Shown piece after piece: positions 35,209-44,228 of a stretch of DNA of 63,191 nucleotides; positions within the stretch are counted from its first letter, which is position 1, and the number at the start of each line of letters is the position of its first letter. The DNA is from Candidatus Hodarchaeota archaeon (lineage in GTDB: Archaea; Asgardarchaeota; Heimdallarchaeia; Hodarchaeales; YT1-039). The stretch covers positions 1 through 63,191 of the forward strand of contig JAEOTF010000506.1 in NCBI GenBank assembly GCA_016840025.1, given 5' to 3'. The notes under the pieces are model-generated. The model was not told the origin of the DNA and searched no databases. It worked only from the letters and a program-made list of their open reading frames with translations. Made by a program: the position numbers and the translations under genes.

Positions 35209-35757
35209 TCATTTCTTTTCTGAAACATAGACGCCATCCAGGAAGATAGTGGGATCTTTACGACGTTTACCACGTAACCGGCATATTTGCTCGATACTGG
35301 CTGCAGTTTGACCTACATCTTCAATATTCGGTCCACTAACGATTACTTGTTCACCTCTAGACCGAACTTTCGTTTGGTCACCCACAATCTGAACCACTCG
35401 CGGAGCACGTTCTCCGTAGAGATTTTTAACATGAATTTGTTTTCCTTTCACTTCAACAGTTGCAGGAAAGTGTGTGCTCACGATTTCTAGTGTATATTCA
35501 AAGCCTTCTGTGACGCCTTTAATCATATTACGAATATGTGAATGGATAGTCCCCACCATTGCATACTCCCATTTGCGTGGAAAAGTAGCACTTACCATCA
35601 CTTTGTCTTCGTCAACAGTGATATATATACCACTTTCTGAAAAATCGCGTGTTAAAGTTACTTTAAGACCCTTAACTGTAACTAGGCCTTTTTCTGCGGT
35701 AATAGTAACATTTTCTGGAATCTCTAGGATTCTTTCAGCATAAGCAGCCTTTGGCAT
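35209..35757 (-). CDS. rpl6: Large-subunit ribosomal protein uL6
   Basis: Archaeal uL6 with both alpha/beta repeats: RILEIPENVTITAEKGLVTVKG, then FEYTLEIVSTHFPATVEVKG and the C-terminal signature RRKDPTIFLDGVYVSEKK. Length 182 is normal. It follows uS8 by 25 nt on the minus strand. In most archaea this pair continues from uS14 in the spc cluster, but here uS14 lies about 8.6 kb away on the opposite strand. Confidence 0.96.
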   Translation of the reverse strand: MPKAAYAERILEIPENVTITAEKGLVTVKGLKVTLTRDFSESGIYITVDEDKVMVSATFPRKWEYAMVGTIHSHIRNMIKGVTEGFEYTLEIVSTHFPATVEVKGKQIHVKNLYGERAPRVVQIVGDQTKVRSRGEQVIVSGPNIEDVGQTAASIEQICRLRGKRRKDPTIFLDGVYVSEKK

Positions 35758-35782
35758 GATTTAATTCTCCATTGTTTTGAAT

Positions 35783-36175
35783 TTAGTATGCGAAGGCGAG
35801 TAATCTTCCTCCAAGATTCCTTTTTGCTGCTTCCGTGTGAAGTAAAACACCCTCAGCTGTAGACACAACAAGAGTACCAAAACTTCGGGCTGGTAAATAA
35901 CGTTTTTCCCAGTCTTCAAACTCTTTTACCTTAACAGGGAAGCGGGGTTTAATTACACCTATTTTAGTGATTCTTCCAAGAAGTTGAACAGAAATTAATC
36001 CTGCACGTCCATCATCGATAAATTCAAACTCACCAATAGCTCCATAAGTCTGAATTGCTCTCAATACATTGGCAATAAGCTTGCTTGCGGGCTTAATTAC
36101 TACATTCTTCTTTCCTAGGCGTTCTGCGTTCATTATAGAAGATAACGCATCAGCAAGGGGATCAAGCAAGGGCAT
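35783..36175 (-). CDS. rps8: Small-subunit ribosomal protein uS8
   Basis: Binds central-domain 16S rRNA. The start [22 protein letters not shown] and the C-terminal [22 protein letters not shown] match archaeal uS8. Length 130 is typical. It forms a two-gene unit with uL6. Its position before a DNA methyltransferase instead of after uS14 shows that the spc cluster has been rearranged. Confidence 0.96.
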   Translation of the reverse strand: MPLLDPLADALSSIMNAERLGKKNVVIKPASKLIANVLRAIQTYGAIGEFEFIDDGRAGLISVQLLGRITKIGVIKPRFPVKVKEFEDWEKRYLPARSFGTLVVSTAEGVLLHTEAAKRNLGGRLLAFAY

Positions 36176-36395
36176 TCTTTGGTTTCTCCAAATTGAGCAG
36201 GTTTTAATGTCACCATTGTTTAAATGGGAGTGATTCTTGCCTCAGATTTTTACAGATATATTAATTGTTGTATCCTTGGTTCACCTTTAATTATCAGTTT
36301 TCAATATTTAATTGCTGAATTAGGCGTTGGGTTACTTTCATCGACTAGTTTGGTCAAAAAACGTCATTTCGATCCTCACGAAATTATTTAGCATG

Positions 36396-38528
36396 TTAGT
36401 GTTCATCCCAAATTAGCATTTGTTTATTTTTAGCACCTGCCTTTCGTCTAAGATTTAATAAATGGCGAATTGATCCTTCAAGTTCATCTATCCTTTTTTC
36501 TATCCCCAATGCGGCTAACACAGCCTTATTTAATTGATGACGTAAAAGAAGCAATTCTTTTTGCGAGTTGATCTGCTTTTGTGTATTAGACTTAATCTCG
36601 AAAAATGCCCCATCACTCTTAGGGGGTATTAATGAGCGTTCTTTTTCTATAATAGCGAGAAAGGCGATTCGTATCTTTTGTTTTTGAGAATTCGCCAATT
36701 TTAATGGGTTTATCACTTTAAGTTGTTTAGCTTCATAGACAGTCATACAGCTCCTATTCAACCCTTCACCTGCATATATTCGTCCTTGAAGTTCATAAAA
36801 CATAGCTGTTAGATCAGAATTCAGAATCCCTGCTAGAGTCTCACAGAACTCAGAAGATTGATCTTTGGGATGGATAAGGTAGACTCGATTATCAAAAGCA
36901 AGTTGTTTATCGGTTATTGGGCATAAAAACTTAGCCCAATATTCTTTGGGAAATGCAAGGCTGCTGGAATCTAATTCACCTAAATCGAACCACACTTGAC
37001 GACTTTGGCATGTTGTTCGAGTATGGAAAGCTTTTGATTCACCCCATGATATGTACTTGAGAAGGTTGTCATGACCTTGTTCAAGAAGTTCTGTTTTAAC
37101 ATAATCTTCTAATTTTGTAGAGTTACGCATTTGCTCCGATTCTTTACTCCATTCCTTTTTGATGGGAGCAATAAGTCGGTGGAGATCCAGAACATACCAA
37201 GTAGTATCGCGAGGATAGAAGGAAAGATAGTCTTGTTGGCCAATGGCTTTGACTAGAGGACAAAAATAGTTTAAATCTAAATTAAGAGTTTCAAGCTCCT
37301 GTTTCCTTTTGTAGAAGAAACCATTAGCACCAGAGGTAATTCCACGTTGAATTTTAGCTATAGATCCGAGGGAGACAAGAAGAGGAGAGTCAAAAAGATC
37401 GAAATAAAGACTAGGAGCATGTAGAAAGATGCGCCATTTTTTAGCCTTATATAAACTATGTTGAGACTTAGTCACAATGTTGAAGTAATCTGTTTCCTTT
37501 CTACTCTCAGGCTTTAAAGGAGTATAAAGGAGTGAGACTATATCTTTTGTATTTAGCGGTTTTTTTATCTGAATGAATTTCGTTGTATTGGATTCTCGTA
37601 TGAGAGGGGTGGTTGCTCGTTCAAGTACAGTTATACAGGTATCAATTAGAGCATCCTTGAATACCTGTTTATCAAAGGAAATTATACCCAAAATACGAAA
37701 ATGCGATAGTAAAAATCGCTGCAGGCCTGTACCATAGCTTGCATCGAGCCATCTCTCTGAAGTAATGAAAGTAAGTCTTCCAGGGGGACGAATATCGTTT
37801 CCTAATGCTAAGAAATTTACTGCATGAGTAAAAAAGTAGACGAAGAGATCCGATTTTTTATCTATAAGATGAGGCCAATTGTTAGTTTCAGTTGGGGGAA
37901 GAAAATTGAGATGGTTTCGCACATGATTCTTATTAGAGATTTTTTCATGACGAATATAAGGTGGATTGCCAATAATCACGTCATATCGCGATTTATTCGA
38001 TTTTATTTCTAAAAAATCAGCAATTTCTAGATTTAGGGGATGTGTTTCGGCGTCTAGGTCCTGTAATACAAGATTGATGATTGTAAGATAAATTGAGAAA
38101 GGACTGACATCAACTCCATTTAGTTGTGATAAAATTGTTTGATGATCATAACTCAAACCCTGCTCTCGCCGTAAATCTCTTATTTTACGATATGCTGGAA
38201 TTAAAAACGCACCTCCACCTACAGAAGGATCGAGAACGAGATCTGTAGGATCCTTAACCGTTAAATCAATAATTAAGGAACAGAGTTCAGAAGGAGAATA
38301 AAAAGACCCTAGCTTTTTTCGCTGGTCAGAAGAAATTTTCTGATCAAAGACCTGCTTAATTAAATCTTCACGGAGCATCAGTAAGGGTTGTTGATGGAAT
38401 AATTCTCGGATATCATGGGAAATTCTTTCAAGTATAGGCTGTATTTGACCATTTTTAGTTCTTTTATCCCAATAATCAATGAGTTCCGAGATGAGATTTG
38501 GAGAAGGGGGAGTTGATAGAATGGGCAT
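36396..38528 (-). CDS. Adenine-specific DNA methyltransferase (Eco57I/TaqI-like)
   Basis: A 710-residue protein with KLGSFYSPSELCSLI, motif I LDPSVGGGAFLIPA (about residue 100) and catalytic motif IV IIGNPPYIRHEKI (about 185) for N6-adenine methylation. A long C-terminal target-recognition region follows (about 380-640; AGEGLNRSCMTVYEAKQLKV), as in TaqI-like and type IIG enzymes, and ends in a coiled segment. I see no clear N-terminal nuclease motif, so it may be methylation-only. It separates uS8-uL6 from uS19, probably an acquisition into the ribosomal locus. Confidence 0.85.
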   Translation of the reverse strand: MPILSTPPSPNLISELIDYWDKRTKNGQIQPILERISHDIRELFHQQPLLMLREDLIKQVFDQKISSDQRKKLGSFYSPSELCSLIIDLTVKDPTDLVLDPSVGGGAFLIPAYRKIRDLRREQGLSYDHQTILSQLNGVDVSPFSIYLTIINLVLQDLDAETHPLNLEIADFLEIKSNKSRYDVIIGNPPYIRHEKISNKNHVRNHLNFLPPTETNNWPHLIDKKSDLFVYFFTHAVNFLALGNDIRPPGRLTFITSERWLDASYGTGLQRFLLSHFRILGIISFDKQVFKDALIDTCITVLERATTPLIRESNTTKFIQIKKPLNTKDIVSLLYTPLKPESRKETDYFNIVTKSQHSLYKAKKWRIFLHAPSLYFDLFDSPLLVSLGSIAKIQRGITSGANGFFYKRKQELETLNLDLNYFCPLVKAIGQQDYLSFYPRDTTWYVLDLHRLIAPIKKEWSKESEQMRNSTKLEDYVKTELLEQGHDNLLKYISWGESKAFHTRTTCQSRQVWFDLGELDSSSLAFPKEYWAKFLCPITDKQLAFDNRVYLIHPKDQSSEFCETLAGILNSDLTAMFYELQGRIYAGEGLNRSCMTVYEAKQLKVINPLKLANSQKQKIRIAFLAIIEKERSLIPPKSDGAFFEIKSNTQKQINSQKELLLLRHQLNKAVLAALGIEKRIDELEGSIRHLLNLRRKAGAKNKQMLIWDEH

Positions 38529-38889
38529 CGGAGATTCTTTTATTTAGTAGAGTAAATAAAGAATTGTGAGAAGGATCAAGAATCAAGAATTTCATAATTC
38601 CTTTGGTAGAAAGACGCATAAACCCTTTAAAGAAAAGAAAATGTCCATTTCAGCAGCTAAATCGTTCCATCCATTCATTCATAAGGATATACATCTAACA
38701 ACAACTATTCCCAACAATAATTTTTCTAATATATTTCCAAAATACATAATTATCTCTCAAAATGACATAGGAGAACCCTTTTGCATACAAAGGTAGGAAG
38801 AAACAATTTCCCTTATTGAGAGAGTTTTATACAGCTTTATCTGGTGAGAAAAATGATATCGAAAGACCAGCGGAACGTTAGAGTGATCA
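38529..38889. other. 361-bp intergenic region, no supportable gene
   Basis: A 76-codon frame with a low-complexity, Asn/Ile-rich translation overlaps here but has no ribosome site or recognisable feature. I treat it as non-coding, probably holding the methyltransferase promoter. Confidence 0.4.
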
Positions 38890-39291
38890 CTACTTCAAAG
38901 GTACATATTGAGAAGATTTAGTAGCACCAATACCAGGGGCAGAATGACGAACAGCTTTGCATGTAGGAGCGAATTCACCTAAGTAATGTCCGACCATTTC
39001 GGGGCGAATGTTGACACGGAGAAATTCCTTGCCATTATGAACGTTCACAACAGACCCTATACACGAAGGAAGAATGATAAAATCCCGACAATGAGTACGG
39101 ATTGGTTTCTTTCTCTTATCGGTTATTTGTTTTGACATCTTCTCGAGTAATCCAATATGACTTTGAGGCATTCCTCTTCGCAATGAACGTCGTTGTCGTG
39201 AGGGAAGAAGATTGATAAACTCATCCATACTCAGTTGTTGTAATTCATCGATTGTATAGTTTCGATACTTAAATACGCGTCGTGCAGCCAT
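38890..39291 (-). CDS. rps19: Small-subunit ribosomal protein uS19
   Basis: Archaeal uS19: TIDELQQLSMDEFINLLPSR, QRRSLRRGMPQSH, then the conserved IRTHCRDFIILPSCIG and RPEMVGHYLGEFAPT. Length 133 is typical. It normally precedes uL22 in one operon; here it is on the minus strand, divergent from uL22 with 338 bp between. Confidence 0.96.
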   Translation of the reverse strand: MAARRVFKYRNYTIDELQQLSMDEFINLLPSRQRRSLRRGMPQSHIGLLEKMSKQITDKRKKPIRTHCRDFIILPSCIGSVVNVHNGKEFLRVNIRPEMVGHYLGEFAPTCKAVRHSAPGIGATKSSQYVPLK

Positions 39292-39629
39292 AAATTTACC
39301 TTCAAACTATTTTATTTATCGCGTAATGATAAATTTAAGATATCTAACGGCAGTTTGATCGTCTTCTTAAATCTATTTTTTTAGATAAATTATGCTAAGA
39401 TCCGGTATTAATAGTTCCTTATTGGTTTAAAGAAATACCTAAATAGGAATTCTCAGCTTTTGGGCTATGAAAATGAAAATATGGACTTCAGAAGCGAATT
39501 TTTTACAAAATTTTTGTTTTTATGTAAATTTCTTATCGTATGTGATAAAAAGGGAAAGAGAAAAGAGAAAAAAAGAAATCTCAAAAAGTCCGTAAAGACT
39601 TCGATTTAGTAAGAAAGGAACTTGAAACA
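39292..39629. promoter_or_regulatory. Divergent promoter region between uS19 and uL22
   Basis: No gene is visible. It is AT-rich and must carry promoters for two outward-facing ribosomal protein units. A purine-rich tract (about 39547-39595) precedes uL22 and resembles the leader tracts seen before rnp1 and uS17. Confidence 0.5.
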
Positions 39630-40091
39630 ATGCCCCATTATAGATATTCTGTTTTTGGACTGGATCCAGATAGGACAGCCATTGCGAGTGGAAGAAACAT
39701 TAGAGTATCACCAAAGACAACTCGTGAGGTTTGTCACACGATCAAAGGAATGACACTGGAAGCTGCACAAGATTATTTAAAAGATGTACAAGAAAAGAAG
39801 CGATCAGTGCCTTTTCGCCGTCATAGAAAGAAGGTGGGGCATCGAAGCGATCTAGTAGGATGGGATGCGGGCCGTTATCCCGTGAAATCCGCTACTAGAG
39901 TTTTAGAAGTGTTAGAGAACGCCGAGAACAATGCTATCTTCAAAGGTCTTGATACATCACGACTAAGAGTGATACATGCATGTATTCATCGAGGAACCAA
40001 GCTGAAAAGGATCTTTCCTCGGGCAATGGGGCGAAGCTCACCTAAAATTATGACATTAACACACATTGAAATTGTACTTCAGGAGGACTGA
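39630..40091 (+). CDS. rpl22: Large-subunit ribosomal protein uL22
   Basis: Archaeal uL22 with long hairpin features: GRNIRVSPKTTREVCHTIKG, LEAAQDYLKDV, VPFRRHRKKVGH and LRVIHACIHRGTKLKRIFPRAMGR. Length 153 is typical. It begins the plus-strand ribosomal unit, with AGGAAC before the ATG, and uS3 follows after 2 nt. Confidence 0.96.
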   Translation: MPHYRYSVFGLDPDRTAIASGRNIRVSPKTTREVCHTIKGMTLEAAQDYLKDVQEKKRSVPFRRHRKKVGHRSDLVGWDAGRYPVKSATRVLEVLENAENNAIFKGLDTSRLRVIHACIHRGTKLKRIFPRAMGRSSPKIMTLTHIEIVLQED

Positions 40092-40093
40092 AC

Positions 40094-40948
40094 TTGGCTT
40101 CAACTCATTTCTTTGTTGACCAAGGCATTCAATTCATGCAAATTGATGAATATTTACGTGGTCAACTTGATAAAGCAGGATATGCTAATATAGAAATTCA
40201 TAAAACGCCCATGGGGCACCGAATTATAATTCACGCCGTCCGTTTAGGTATGGTGATAGGGAAAAGGGGCCGTAACATCCGGAGGTTGACCGAAGACTTA
40301 GAACATCTCTTTGGATTAGAAAGTCCACAACTTGAGGTTCGTATCGTCTCTGATCCAGAACTCAATGCGAAAGTAATGGCGAACCGTCTTATTGGTCAGA
40401 TTCAAAGAGGATTTCATTTTAGAAGAGCAGGATACAGCCTTCTTCGAAGAATAATGGCTAATGGGGCCAGGGGATGCGAAATTATTGTTAAAGGAAAACT
40501 AACATCTCAACGAGCCAGAAGCGAGGCCTTTAGAGAGGGATTCGTAGCAAAATGCGGGGAACCAGCCTATGAATTCGTTGACGTTTCTGTAGAAAGTACA
40601 GCCCTTAAACAAGGAGTAATTGGGGTTCATGTCAAAATTATGAAACCAGATGCAATTCTTCCCGATGAAGCCACATTTTACCCCACACCTTTCCCTGATG
40701 AAGAGATTGAAGAGGTTACTGAGGAAGAAGAACTTCTTGAAGAAGATACAGACCTAGAAGAACTCGAAGATTTGGATGAGGATCTGGAAGAAGCGCTGGA
40801 AGATGCTCCAGATGAAGAACCAGAAGAAGGTGCCGAAGAAAGCCCGGCTGAGAAACCGGAAGAAGGTGCCGAAGAAAGCCCGGATGAAGAACCGGAAGAA
40901 GGTGCCGAAGATTCTTTAGATGATATAGCTAGCGAAGAGGAAGAATAA
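40094..40948 (+). CDS. rps3: Small-subunit ribosomal protein uS3 with long acidic repeat tail
   Basis: KH-domain protein at the mRNA entry. GMVIGKRGRNIRRLTEDLEH is the KH GxxG loop and the C-terminal domain includes RRAGYSLLRRIMANGARG and KGKLTSQRARSE. The start is TTG with AGGAGG 7 nt upstream. The last 85 residues are almost wholly Glu/Asp/Pro and contain three near-copies of a unit like EEPEEGAEES. This makes the protein 284 residues, well above the usual 210-250. The tail may be disordered; its role is unknown. Confidence 0.95.
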   Translation: MASTHFFVDQGIQFMQIDEYLRGQLDKAGYANIEIHKTPMGHRIIIHAVRLGMVIGKRGRNIRRLTEDLEHLFGLESPQLEVRIVSDPELNAKVMANRLIGQIQRGFHFRRAGYSLLRRIMANGARGCEIIVKGKLTSQRARSEAFREGFVAKCGEPAYEFVDVSVESTALKQGVIGVHVKIMKPDAILPDEATFYPTPFPDEEIEEVTEEEELLEEDTDLEELEDLDEDLEEALEDAPDEEPEEGAEESPAEKPEEGAEESPDEEPEEGAEDSLDDIASEEEE

Positions 40949-40986
40949 CTTATACTCAATAGACTTTGAATTAGGTGAATATCAAG

Positions 40987-41202
40987 ATGGCTATCCTCAG
41001 ACCACGAGAAATTCGAAAAATGGATTCTAAGGAACGACAAAAACGCCTTGATGCGCTTAGAACTGAATTAATGAGTCATCGCGCCAAAATTGCTACAGGT
41101 GGCTCTGTTGAATCACCAGGACGGATTCGTGAAATTAAAGAGACAATCGCGCGAATTCTGACCATTGAACATGAAGAGACGCTTGGAATAGAGAGAGAAT
41201 AA
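40987..41202 (+). CDS. rpl29: Large-subunit ribosomal protein uL29
   Basis: A 71-residue two-helix protein: MAILRPREIRKMDSKERQK then RTELMSHRAKIATGG and GRIREIKETIARILTIE. I choose the ATG at 40987, with GGTGA 8 nt upstream, rather than the in-frame GTG 12 nt earlier, because archaeal uL29 begins MAILR. It binds near the exit tunnel. Confidence 0.93.
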   Translation: MAILRPREIRKMDSKERQKRLDALRTELMSHRAKIATGGSVESPGRIREIKETIARILTIEHEETLGIERE

Positions 41203-41532
41203 TTATCTCAAAAGTGCAAAGAGAAATACATACTATCTAAGCGACTCGTGCGCATTTATTATTTAGTTCTTTATTCTGCGTTTTTTAAGCAATATTTTGG
41301 TAAAAGAGCTATCATCTACTTTTTATAGACTTTAGAAAGACCTTCTTACGTAAATAGAAAAAGAAAAACATAAAGACCGATTGGAAAGAAAAAGAAACAA
41401 AAAAGGACGGCAAAGTGCTTAAATTCACTAGTAACGAGTACTTTATAGCTGGAAATTCCTGCAGTAACAGAATGTATCGAAATTATACTAAATAACAGAT
41501 GTCCAGAAAGCGAAAAGAAATAAGATGATTAT
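41203..41532 (+). promoter_or_regulatory. Leader region of rnp1 containing copy 1 of a duplicated element
   Basis: No gene. A TATA-like tract (41321-41328) is followed by a purine-rich leader and the element at 41396-41438, AACAAAAAAGGACGGCAAAG plus 23 more bases ending GTAACGAG. A diverged copy with the same order of TATA tract, ACGT box and core occurs before uS17 (42032-42147). The duplicated block spans about 120 bp in each place. Confidence 0.5.
41396..41438 (+). repeat. 43-bp leader element, copy 1 (of 2)
   Basis: Differs from the copy at 42105-42147 at only about five positions, ungapped. The shared 5' half is AACAAAAAAGGACGGC and the shared centre is AGTGCTTAAATTC. Such conservation outside coding sequence suggests a regulatory or RNA role. 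Confidence 0.65.
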
Positions 41533-41811
41533 ATGAACCTCTCCAAAAGAAAACTTGAAGCAGTCATTAAAGATGAGTTGATAGGAAGAGAAATTTGCGC
41601 TCAATATCTGGAAAAAGAGTTCGTTGGCGAAATAATTGACGAAACAAAACAAATGATTAGAATACGCACCAAAAAAAAAGATGTATGCTTACCAAAGGCG
41701 CAGATAAAGCTAAAAATGGAATATGAAGGAAATCGTCTCATCATCAACGGAAAACGTTTGATAGGACGCCCAGCAGATCGAATAAAGAAAAAAATTAAAC
41801 GAAAATGGTAA
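41533..41811 (+). CDS. rnp1: RNase P protein component 1 (Rpp29/Pop4)
   Basis: Archaeal Rpp29, a protein subunit of RNase P that helps assemble the catalytic RNA for tRNA 5' processing. The Sm-like core reads LIGREICAQYLEKEFVGEIIDETKQ... with KKKDVCLPKAQIKLKM and a basic end RIKKKIKRKW. At 92 residues it is normal. The position between uL29 and uS17 is the standard archaeal location. Confidence 0.88.
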   Translation: MNLSKRKLEAVIKDELIGREICAQYLEKEFVGEIIDETKQMIRIRTKKKDVCLPKAQIKLKMEYEGNRLIINGKRLIGRPADRIKKKIKRKW

Positions 41812-42233
41812 AAAAGTCTCAAAAAGCGGGAGCAAACAGGCATTGATAGAGCTTTACTTCAAGTTTGGTTTATGACAGCTTGATGGAGAGTTCATAATTC
41901 CATTTTAAAAGAAGACTGCGTCCTTCTTTATTATTCTAATGGCTTAATTTCTACTAAAATCACCCAAATCGTCTCCGTTATTGATTCTATATTATTAAAT
42001 GCTTACATTAGATGAAAGAACTTTTTAATTTTTTTTTATAGGTCTTAGAATGACGGCTTTACGTTTATTTATAGAAACTCAAAAATACACAAGAAAGAAA
42101 AAGTAACAAAAAAGGACGGCATAGTGCTTAAATTCCTCAGTAATGAGAACAAAACCAATCAGAAACTCATGATTATCTTAGGAGATCAACCATACAATAA
42201 TATAAAAGTTTCAAGTAAGGAGTTTCAAGTAAC
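41812..42233 (+). promoter_or_regulatory. Leader region of uS17 containing copy 2 of the duplicated element
   Basis: No gene. A TATA-like tract (TTTTTTTTATAG, about 42032-42043) and the ACGT-containing stretch near 42061 precede the 43-bp element at 42105-42147, in the same order as upstream of rnp1. The start of uS17 is 86 nt downstream of the element. Confidence 0.5.
42105..42147 (+). repeat. 43-bp leader element, copy 2 (of 2)
   Basis: Second copy of the element at 41396. Here the 3' end reads CTCAGTAATGAG, a small hairpin with CTCA/TGAG arms; copy 1 keeps this only partly. Confidence 0.65.
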
Positions 42234-42563
42234 ATGTCTCAGTTAAGGACAATCTACGGATCACCACCTCCTAGTCGTTCCTGTACGGATCGCAAATGCC
42301 CATTTCATGGAACTTTATCGGTAAGGGGAAGAGCATTCGAGGGAACGGTGGTATCCGATAAAATGATAAATACTGTTACCGTAGAACGCCGCTTTCTCGC
42401 TGGAAACCAAAAATATAAACGGTATGAAAGAAAGTTTACAAAATTCGCGGCTCATAACCCCCCATGCTTAAATGTAAAAGAAGGAGATAGAGTTCGAGTT
42501 GGCGAGTGTCGTCCACTCAGTAAAACAGTCCATTTTGTGGTTATTGAAAAAGTTGAGGAGTAA
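42234..42563 (+). CDS. rps17: Small-subunit ribosomal protein uS17
   Basis: Archaeal uS17: DRKCPFHGTLSVRGRAFEG, then VVSDKMINTVTVERR, YERKFTKFAAHNPPC and VGECRPLSKTVHFVVIEK. Length 109 is normal. The N-terminal CTDRKCPFHG has two cysteines as in many archaeal uS17. uL14 follows after 19 nt. Confidence 0.96.
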   Translation: MSQLRTIYGSPPPSRSCTDRKCPFHGTLSVRGRAFEGTVVSDKMINTVTVERRFLAGNQKYKRYERKFTKFAAHNPPCLNVKEGDRVRVGECRPLSKTVHFVVIEKVEE

Positions 42564-42582
42564 TAATTAGGACGAGAAAACT

Positions 42583-43002
42583 ATGTCTAAGAAGAAAAAG
42601 GTCGTAGGTGCAGTTATCCGCGCGACATCACGAGGATTGCCTACAGGAGCGATAGTAAACTGTGCAGATAATTCAGGAGCAAGACTTCTCAACATTATTG
42701 CTGTTAAAGGTCTTCATACCCGTTTAACCCGTTATCCGACAGCTACGGTGGGAGATATGGTGATTTGTTCTGTAGTCAAAGGAACATCAAAATTACGGCG
42801 GCAAATCGTTCCAGCAATAATTGTGCGTCAGAAAAAACCATATAGACGTGCAGACGGCTCTTGGATCCGTTTTCCTGAAAACGCGGCTGTTCTCACATCT
42901 CCAGAGGGAGACCCACGTGGTACAGAGATCCGAGGACCGGTAGCTAAGGAAGCTGCAGAAAGATGGCCCCGAATAGCATCAAAAGCTTCAATAATCGTAT
43001 GA
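42583..43002 (+). CDS. rpl14: Large-subunit ribosomal protein uL14
   Basis: The sequence GAIVNCADNSGARLLNIIAV near residue 21 and the C-terminal GTEIRGPVAKEAAERWPRIA are the uL14 hallmarks; RAIVVRQ-like VPAIIVRQKKPYRRADG is also present. Length 139 is typical. It is part of the plus-strand ribosomal unit, 13 nt before uL24. Confidence 0.96.
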   Translation: MSKKKKVVGAVIRATSRGLPTGAIVNCADNSGARLLNIIAVKGLHTRLTRYPTATVGDMVICSVVKGTSKLRRQIVPAIIVRQKKPYRRADGSWIRFPENAAVLTSPEGDPRGTEIRGPVAKEAAERWPRIASKASIIV

Positions 43003-43015
43003 GGAAGGATAATAT

Positions 43016-43468
43016 TTGACTAAAAAGGTCCCCTTGCATTTAAAACAGCATCAGCTTCAAGCCCGTCTTTCCGATGATTTGAGAGTAAAATATGGAGCTA
43101 AACGCCTTGCTGTTCGTCGTCTTGATACAGTACGTCTAATTACTGGTCCTCACAAAGGTACAGAGGGACAAGTAAACGCTATTAAAAAAGGTAAAATTCT
43201 GGTTGACGGGATCTCTCTTGAAAAAGCAGACGGATCCGATACATTTTTCCCAGTGGATCCATCAAATGTGATCTTGGTGCGATTAGCGCGGTTAGACTCT
43301 CATAGGAAACGAATTATTCAACGAAGAGCGGGAAAAGAGATAGATTTCCCCGAAGAAGAAGAAATGGAACCCATTGAACCTGAAGAAGAGGTTGAAGAGC
43401 TTACAGAAGAAGAAGAGGAAGACATTATTAGTGAGCTAGAAGGGGATTCATCCGAAGAAAACGAATGA
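43016..43468 (+). CDS. rpl24: Large-subunit ribosomal protein uL24 with acidic tail
   Basis: KOW domain VRLITGPHKGTEGQVNAIKK and the archaeal N-terminal HLKQHQLQARLSDDLRVKYG identify uL24. It ends in about 40 residues dominated by Glu (EEVEELTEEEEEDIISELEG), a tail also seen in this genome's uS3. The start is TTG with GGAAGG upstream. eS4 starts 4 nt after the stop codon. Confidence 0.95.
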   Translation: MTKKVPLHLKQHQLQARLSDDLRVKYGAKRLAVRRLDTVRLITGPHKGTEGQVNAIKKGKILVDGISLEKADGSDTFFPVDPSNVILVRLARLDSHRKRIIQRRAGKEIDFPEEEEMEPIEPEEEVEELTEEEEEDIISELEGDSSEENE

Positions 43469-43472
43469 GTGA

Positions 43473-44228
43473 ATGAAAATGGGTCGAAAAGGTGATAAAA
43501 AACACCGTAAGCGGGTTAACTCTCCAAAAGTATACGCGATCCCCCGAAAACATGGCAAATTTGTCATACGGGCAAGACCAAACAAGCCCACGACAGAAAG
43601 TATCCCCTTGCTGGTTATCATAAGAGATATGTTTCAATACGCTAAAACCGCAAAGGAAGCGAAAACCATTATCCATGAGGGATCGGTTTGGGTTGATGGA
43701 GTTGTTCGTAGAGATTCTAAATTTGTAGTAGGGCTGATGGATGTCCTATCTTTTCCTGAAACAAATGAACATTATCGGATGGTCGCGCAAGGAGGCAGGC
43801 GAAAATTAAGCTTGCTTCCTATCAATGAAGAAGAAAAAGACAATAAGCTATGCCACATTACAGGCCGTAGGACTGTAAAAGGTGGAAAGGCGCATTTTAC
43901 CCTACATGATGGACGATCCATAGTTTTAACACCAGAAAAAGCGCCTGATTGGCGTGTAGGCGATACACTACATATTAAAGTTCCCGAACAAGAAGTAGTG
44001 GATCATATCCCTCGCGAGGAAGGTAATTATACGCTTATAACGGGTGGAAGCAACACGGGATTTATGGGAACATTAGAATCCATTGAAAAACGAATTGGCC
44101 GCCATAAGTCCTTAGCAACCATAAGGGATCAAGATACAGTGACCAGAACATCTTTGGAATACGTCTTTCCCATTGGTCTAGATAAACCAGTACTTCAGTT
44201 AAAGGCCCCTGAGGAGGCTACTTCGTGA
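43473..44228 (+). CDS. rps4e: Small-subunit ribosomal protein eS4
   Basis: Archaeal/eukaryotic eS4: MGRKGDKKHRKRVNSPKVY, an S4-like domain with IIHEGSVWVDGVVRRDSKF, and a central KOW-like domain ending in YTLITGGSNTGFMGTLESIE. Length 251 is normal. The stop overlaps the GTG start of uL5 by 4 nt (GTGA), coupling translation. Confidence 0.95.
   Translation: MKMGRKGDKKHRKRVNSPKVYAIPRKHGKFVIRARPNKPTTESIPLLVIIRDMFQYAKTAKEAKTIIHEGSVWVDGVVRRDSKFVVGLMDVLSFPETNEHYRMVAQGGRRKLSLLPINEEEKDNKLCHITGRRTVKGGKAHFTLHDGRSIVLTPEKAPDWRVGDTLHIKVPEQEVVDHIPREEGNYTLITGGSNTGFMGTLESIEKRIGRHKSLATIRDQDTVTRTSLEYVFPIGLDKPVLQLKAPEEATS

Noticed and set aside
38566..38796. A 76-codon reading frame between the methyltransferase and uS19
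   Set aside because: Low-complexity translation without a ribosome site or neighbour link; probably fortuitous.
40678..41040. Serine-rich reading frame opposite the uS3 tail
   Set aside because: It is the complement of the acidic repeat DNA and has no independent support.
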